64,000 bases of DNA from Marinobacterium ramblicola (lineage in GTDB: Bacteria > Pseudomonadota > Gammaproteobacteria > Pseudomonadales > Balneatricaceae): NCBI RefSeq assembly GCF_019084545.1, contig NZ_JAHREP010000009.1, forward strand, positions 1 through 64,000, in the 5' to 3' direction. The translations under genes and the position numbers were made by a program. The notes below the pieces were generated by a model, which saw only the letters and a list, made by a program, of their open reading frames with translations, made no database searches and was not told where the DNA came from. Shown piece by piece: positions 62,832-64,000 of this stretch. Numbering within the stretch: position 1 is the stretch's first letter; each line of letters begins with the position of its first letter.

Positions 62832-63101
62832 CGGGATGGTCTCGTTCCGATTGAAAAAGGGCTCAGGTATCGACTGATGAGAGCGCACTAACTACCTGTT
62901 TGTATACTAGTTTATAACTACGCCTTCAGCGCATTGCCGGTCTGCAATTGAAGTGCAGTCATTCGGTATAAAGGCCGGTATAATTCGCATCGTAAAATAT
63001 TGTCCGGTTAGTCAGGTATCGCAGAACAGTGCATCAAGCCTGCCATCGCTGACCGTGCAGTGAGATGAAAAGCAGGATAGATAGCCCAACAAGAATTAAT
63101 A

Positions 63102-63115
63102 TGACCACATGGTCA
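63102..63115. promoter_or_regulatory. RutR-like operator between xdhA and the ABC transporter
   Basis: TGACCACATGGTCA is a perfect TGACCA-n2-TGGTCA palindrome, the core of the known RutR operator. It sits 81 bp before the ABC transporter start and about 270 bp from the divergent xdhA start. The rest of this 365-bp gap shows no gene. Confidence 0.72.
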
Positions 63116-63196
63116 GCTTTTTGCATATCGGAGAGCGCACCAACCATCCTAAGGCTAAGACAGGTTCGTGCAGGTTGAAACAGAAGAGCGGAGTCC

Positions 63197-64000
63197 ATGG
63201 CTGAACCACATATTACCCCTCCCCGTCTGACACTGCGCGGGATCACCAAGATCTACCCGGGTTGCGTCGCCAACGATGCCATCGATCTCAATATCGAAGC
63301 GGCCGAGATCCATGCCCTGCTGGGCGAAAACGGTGCAGGCAAGAGTACGCTGATGAAGGTGATCTACGGACTGGTCAAACCCGACCACGGCGAGCTGCTG
63401 TGGGACGGTTTGCCGATCGATGTCCGTGACCCGGCTCATGCACGCAAACTGGGCATCGGTATGGTGTTCCAGCACTTTTCCCTGTTCGAAACGCTGACCG
63501 TCACTGAAAACATCGCGCTTGCGCTGGGTGAGGATGCCGGTGACCTGCCCGCACTGGCCGAGAGGATCCGTGAAGTGTCAGAGAAGTATGGCATGGCGCT
63601 AAACCCGGACCGCGAAGTGCACAGCCTGTCGGTTGGCGAGCGCCAGCGCGTCGAGATCGTGCGCTGCCTGGTACAACCGATCAAGCTGCTGATCCTCGAC
63701 GAGCCCACTTCGGTACTGACCCCGCAGGAGGTGGGAACGCTGTTCGTGACCCTGCGTCAGTTGGCCGAAGAGGGCTGCTCCATCCTCTTTATCAGCCATA
63801 AGCTCAATGAGGTACGGGCTCTGTGTCACCGCGCCACCATTCTGCGTTCCGGGCGCGTGTCCGGCGAGTGCATCCCCACCGAGGAGAGCTCGGAGAGCCT
63901 GGCCCGGATGATGGTGGGCGATGATACGCCGATCAGCACCGACTACCCCAAGGTACAGGGGCGAGAGCCCTTCCTTCAGGTCAGAGGCCTGACCCGACTC
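63197..64000 (+). CDS. ABC transporter ATP-binding protein, nucleoside type (partial)
   Basis: The first 268 codons of an ATPase continue past the window edge. Walker A is LLGENGAGKSTLMKVIYGL, the signature LSVGERQRVEIVRCLVQP, Walker B LLILDEPTSVLTPQE, and the switch His ISHKLNEV. A second ABC domain appears to begin at the edge (FLQVRGLTR), as in the duplicated ATPases of BmpA/YufO/NupO nucleoside uptake systems. The divergent purine genes and the RutR-like operator support nucleoside import. A GGAG lies just before the ATG. Confidence 0.9.
   Translation, partial: MAEPHITPPRLTLRGITKIYPGCVANDAIDLNIEAAEIHALLGENGAGKSTLMKVIYGLVKPDHGELLWDGLPIDVRDPAHARKLGIGMVFQHFSLFETLTVTENIALALGEDAGDLPALAERIREVSEKYGMALNPDREVHSLSVGERQRVEIVRCLVQPIKLLILDEPTSVLTPQEVGTLFVTLRQLAEEGCSILFISHKLNEVRALCHRATILRSGRVSGECIPTEESSESLARMMVGDDTPISTDYPKVQGREPFLQVRGLTRL

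Noticed and set aside
1-64000. rRNA, tRNA and CRISPR arrays
   Set aside because: I scanned for cloverleaf-like ends, rRNA motifs and regular direct repeats with spacers and saw none; a covariance-model scan would be needed to exclude small RNAs.

Overview
GC-rich chromosomal DNA of a gram-negative bacterium. RND efflux, outer-membrane factors, periplasmic c-type cytochromes, TAT-exported multicopper oxidases, RmuC, a GAK-type CofD-like protein and an XdhABC/UraD/GuaD purine block together suggest a gammaproteobacterium. The exact lineage is inference. No rRNA, tRNA or CRISPR array was seen.

Layout. 0-4.2 kb: 5'-truncated LuxR-type response regulator, small unknown gene, and a large PAS-GGDEF-EAL c-di-GMP protein with a small coupled ORF. 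4.4-7.4 kb: FAD aromatic monooxygenase divergent from a LysR regulator. 7.5-34.3 kb: a large copper/silver resistance island. It holds a periplasmic oxidation set (cytochromes c, DsbA-like protein, multicopper oxidase), a CusCBA-type RND pump plus CopC, a two-component system with two response regulators around one kinase, small metal-associated membrane proteins, CopAB, two P1B ATPases, CueR and a CopZ-like chaperone. 34.5-37.3 kb: two small membrane proteins, a thymidine phosphorylase-family enzyme and an integrase relic. 37.6-44.4 kb: secreted unknown protein, groEL, and relics of rtcB, archease and dnaK beside an intact dnaJ. 44.6-52.7 kb: HipBA-type toxin-antitoxin, nuclease-helicase fusion, orphan GAK CofD-like protein, unknown gene, rmuC. 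53.2-64 kb: purine salvage/catabolism: NCS2 permease, TetR/RutR-like regulator, nucleoside deoxyribosyltransferase, relic of urate oxidase PuuD, guaD, uraD, xdhC, xdhB, xdhA, and the start of a nucleoside-type ABC transporter.

The copper island appears wired by two regulators whose sites can be read directly. CueR-type promoters with 19-bp spacers precede the CopA ATPase and copZ, serving cytosolic sensing. An OmpR-type copper box, TTACAnnnnTGTAA or TGACAnnnnTGTCA, occurs five times. At four of these sites a GT(A/C)AGT(T/C)T element starts 6 bp after the box and a -10-like hexamer follows at about 33 bp. These four promoters control the RR-HK-RR operon or its divergent neighbour, a Met-rich protein plus cytochrome operon, copAB, and the second ATPase operon. 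Two of the box-controlled operons carry paralogous small proteins (118 and 116 aa) of an unrecognised, HMA-like family ending in a conserved Cys-Cys tail.

A second theme is gene decay. The archease, rtcB, dnaK and puuD copies each lack conserved internal or terminal blocks while the flanking segments remain well conserved. This is either true erosion or an assembly artefact. The purine block shows a TGACCAnnTGGTCA palindrome, like the RutR operator, before the permease and before the ABC transporter, suggesting control by the adjacent TetR-family protein.
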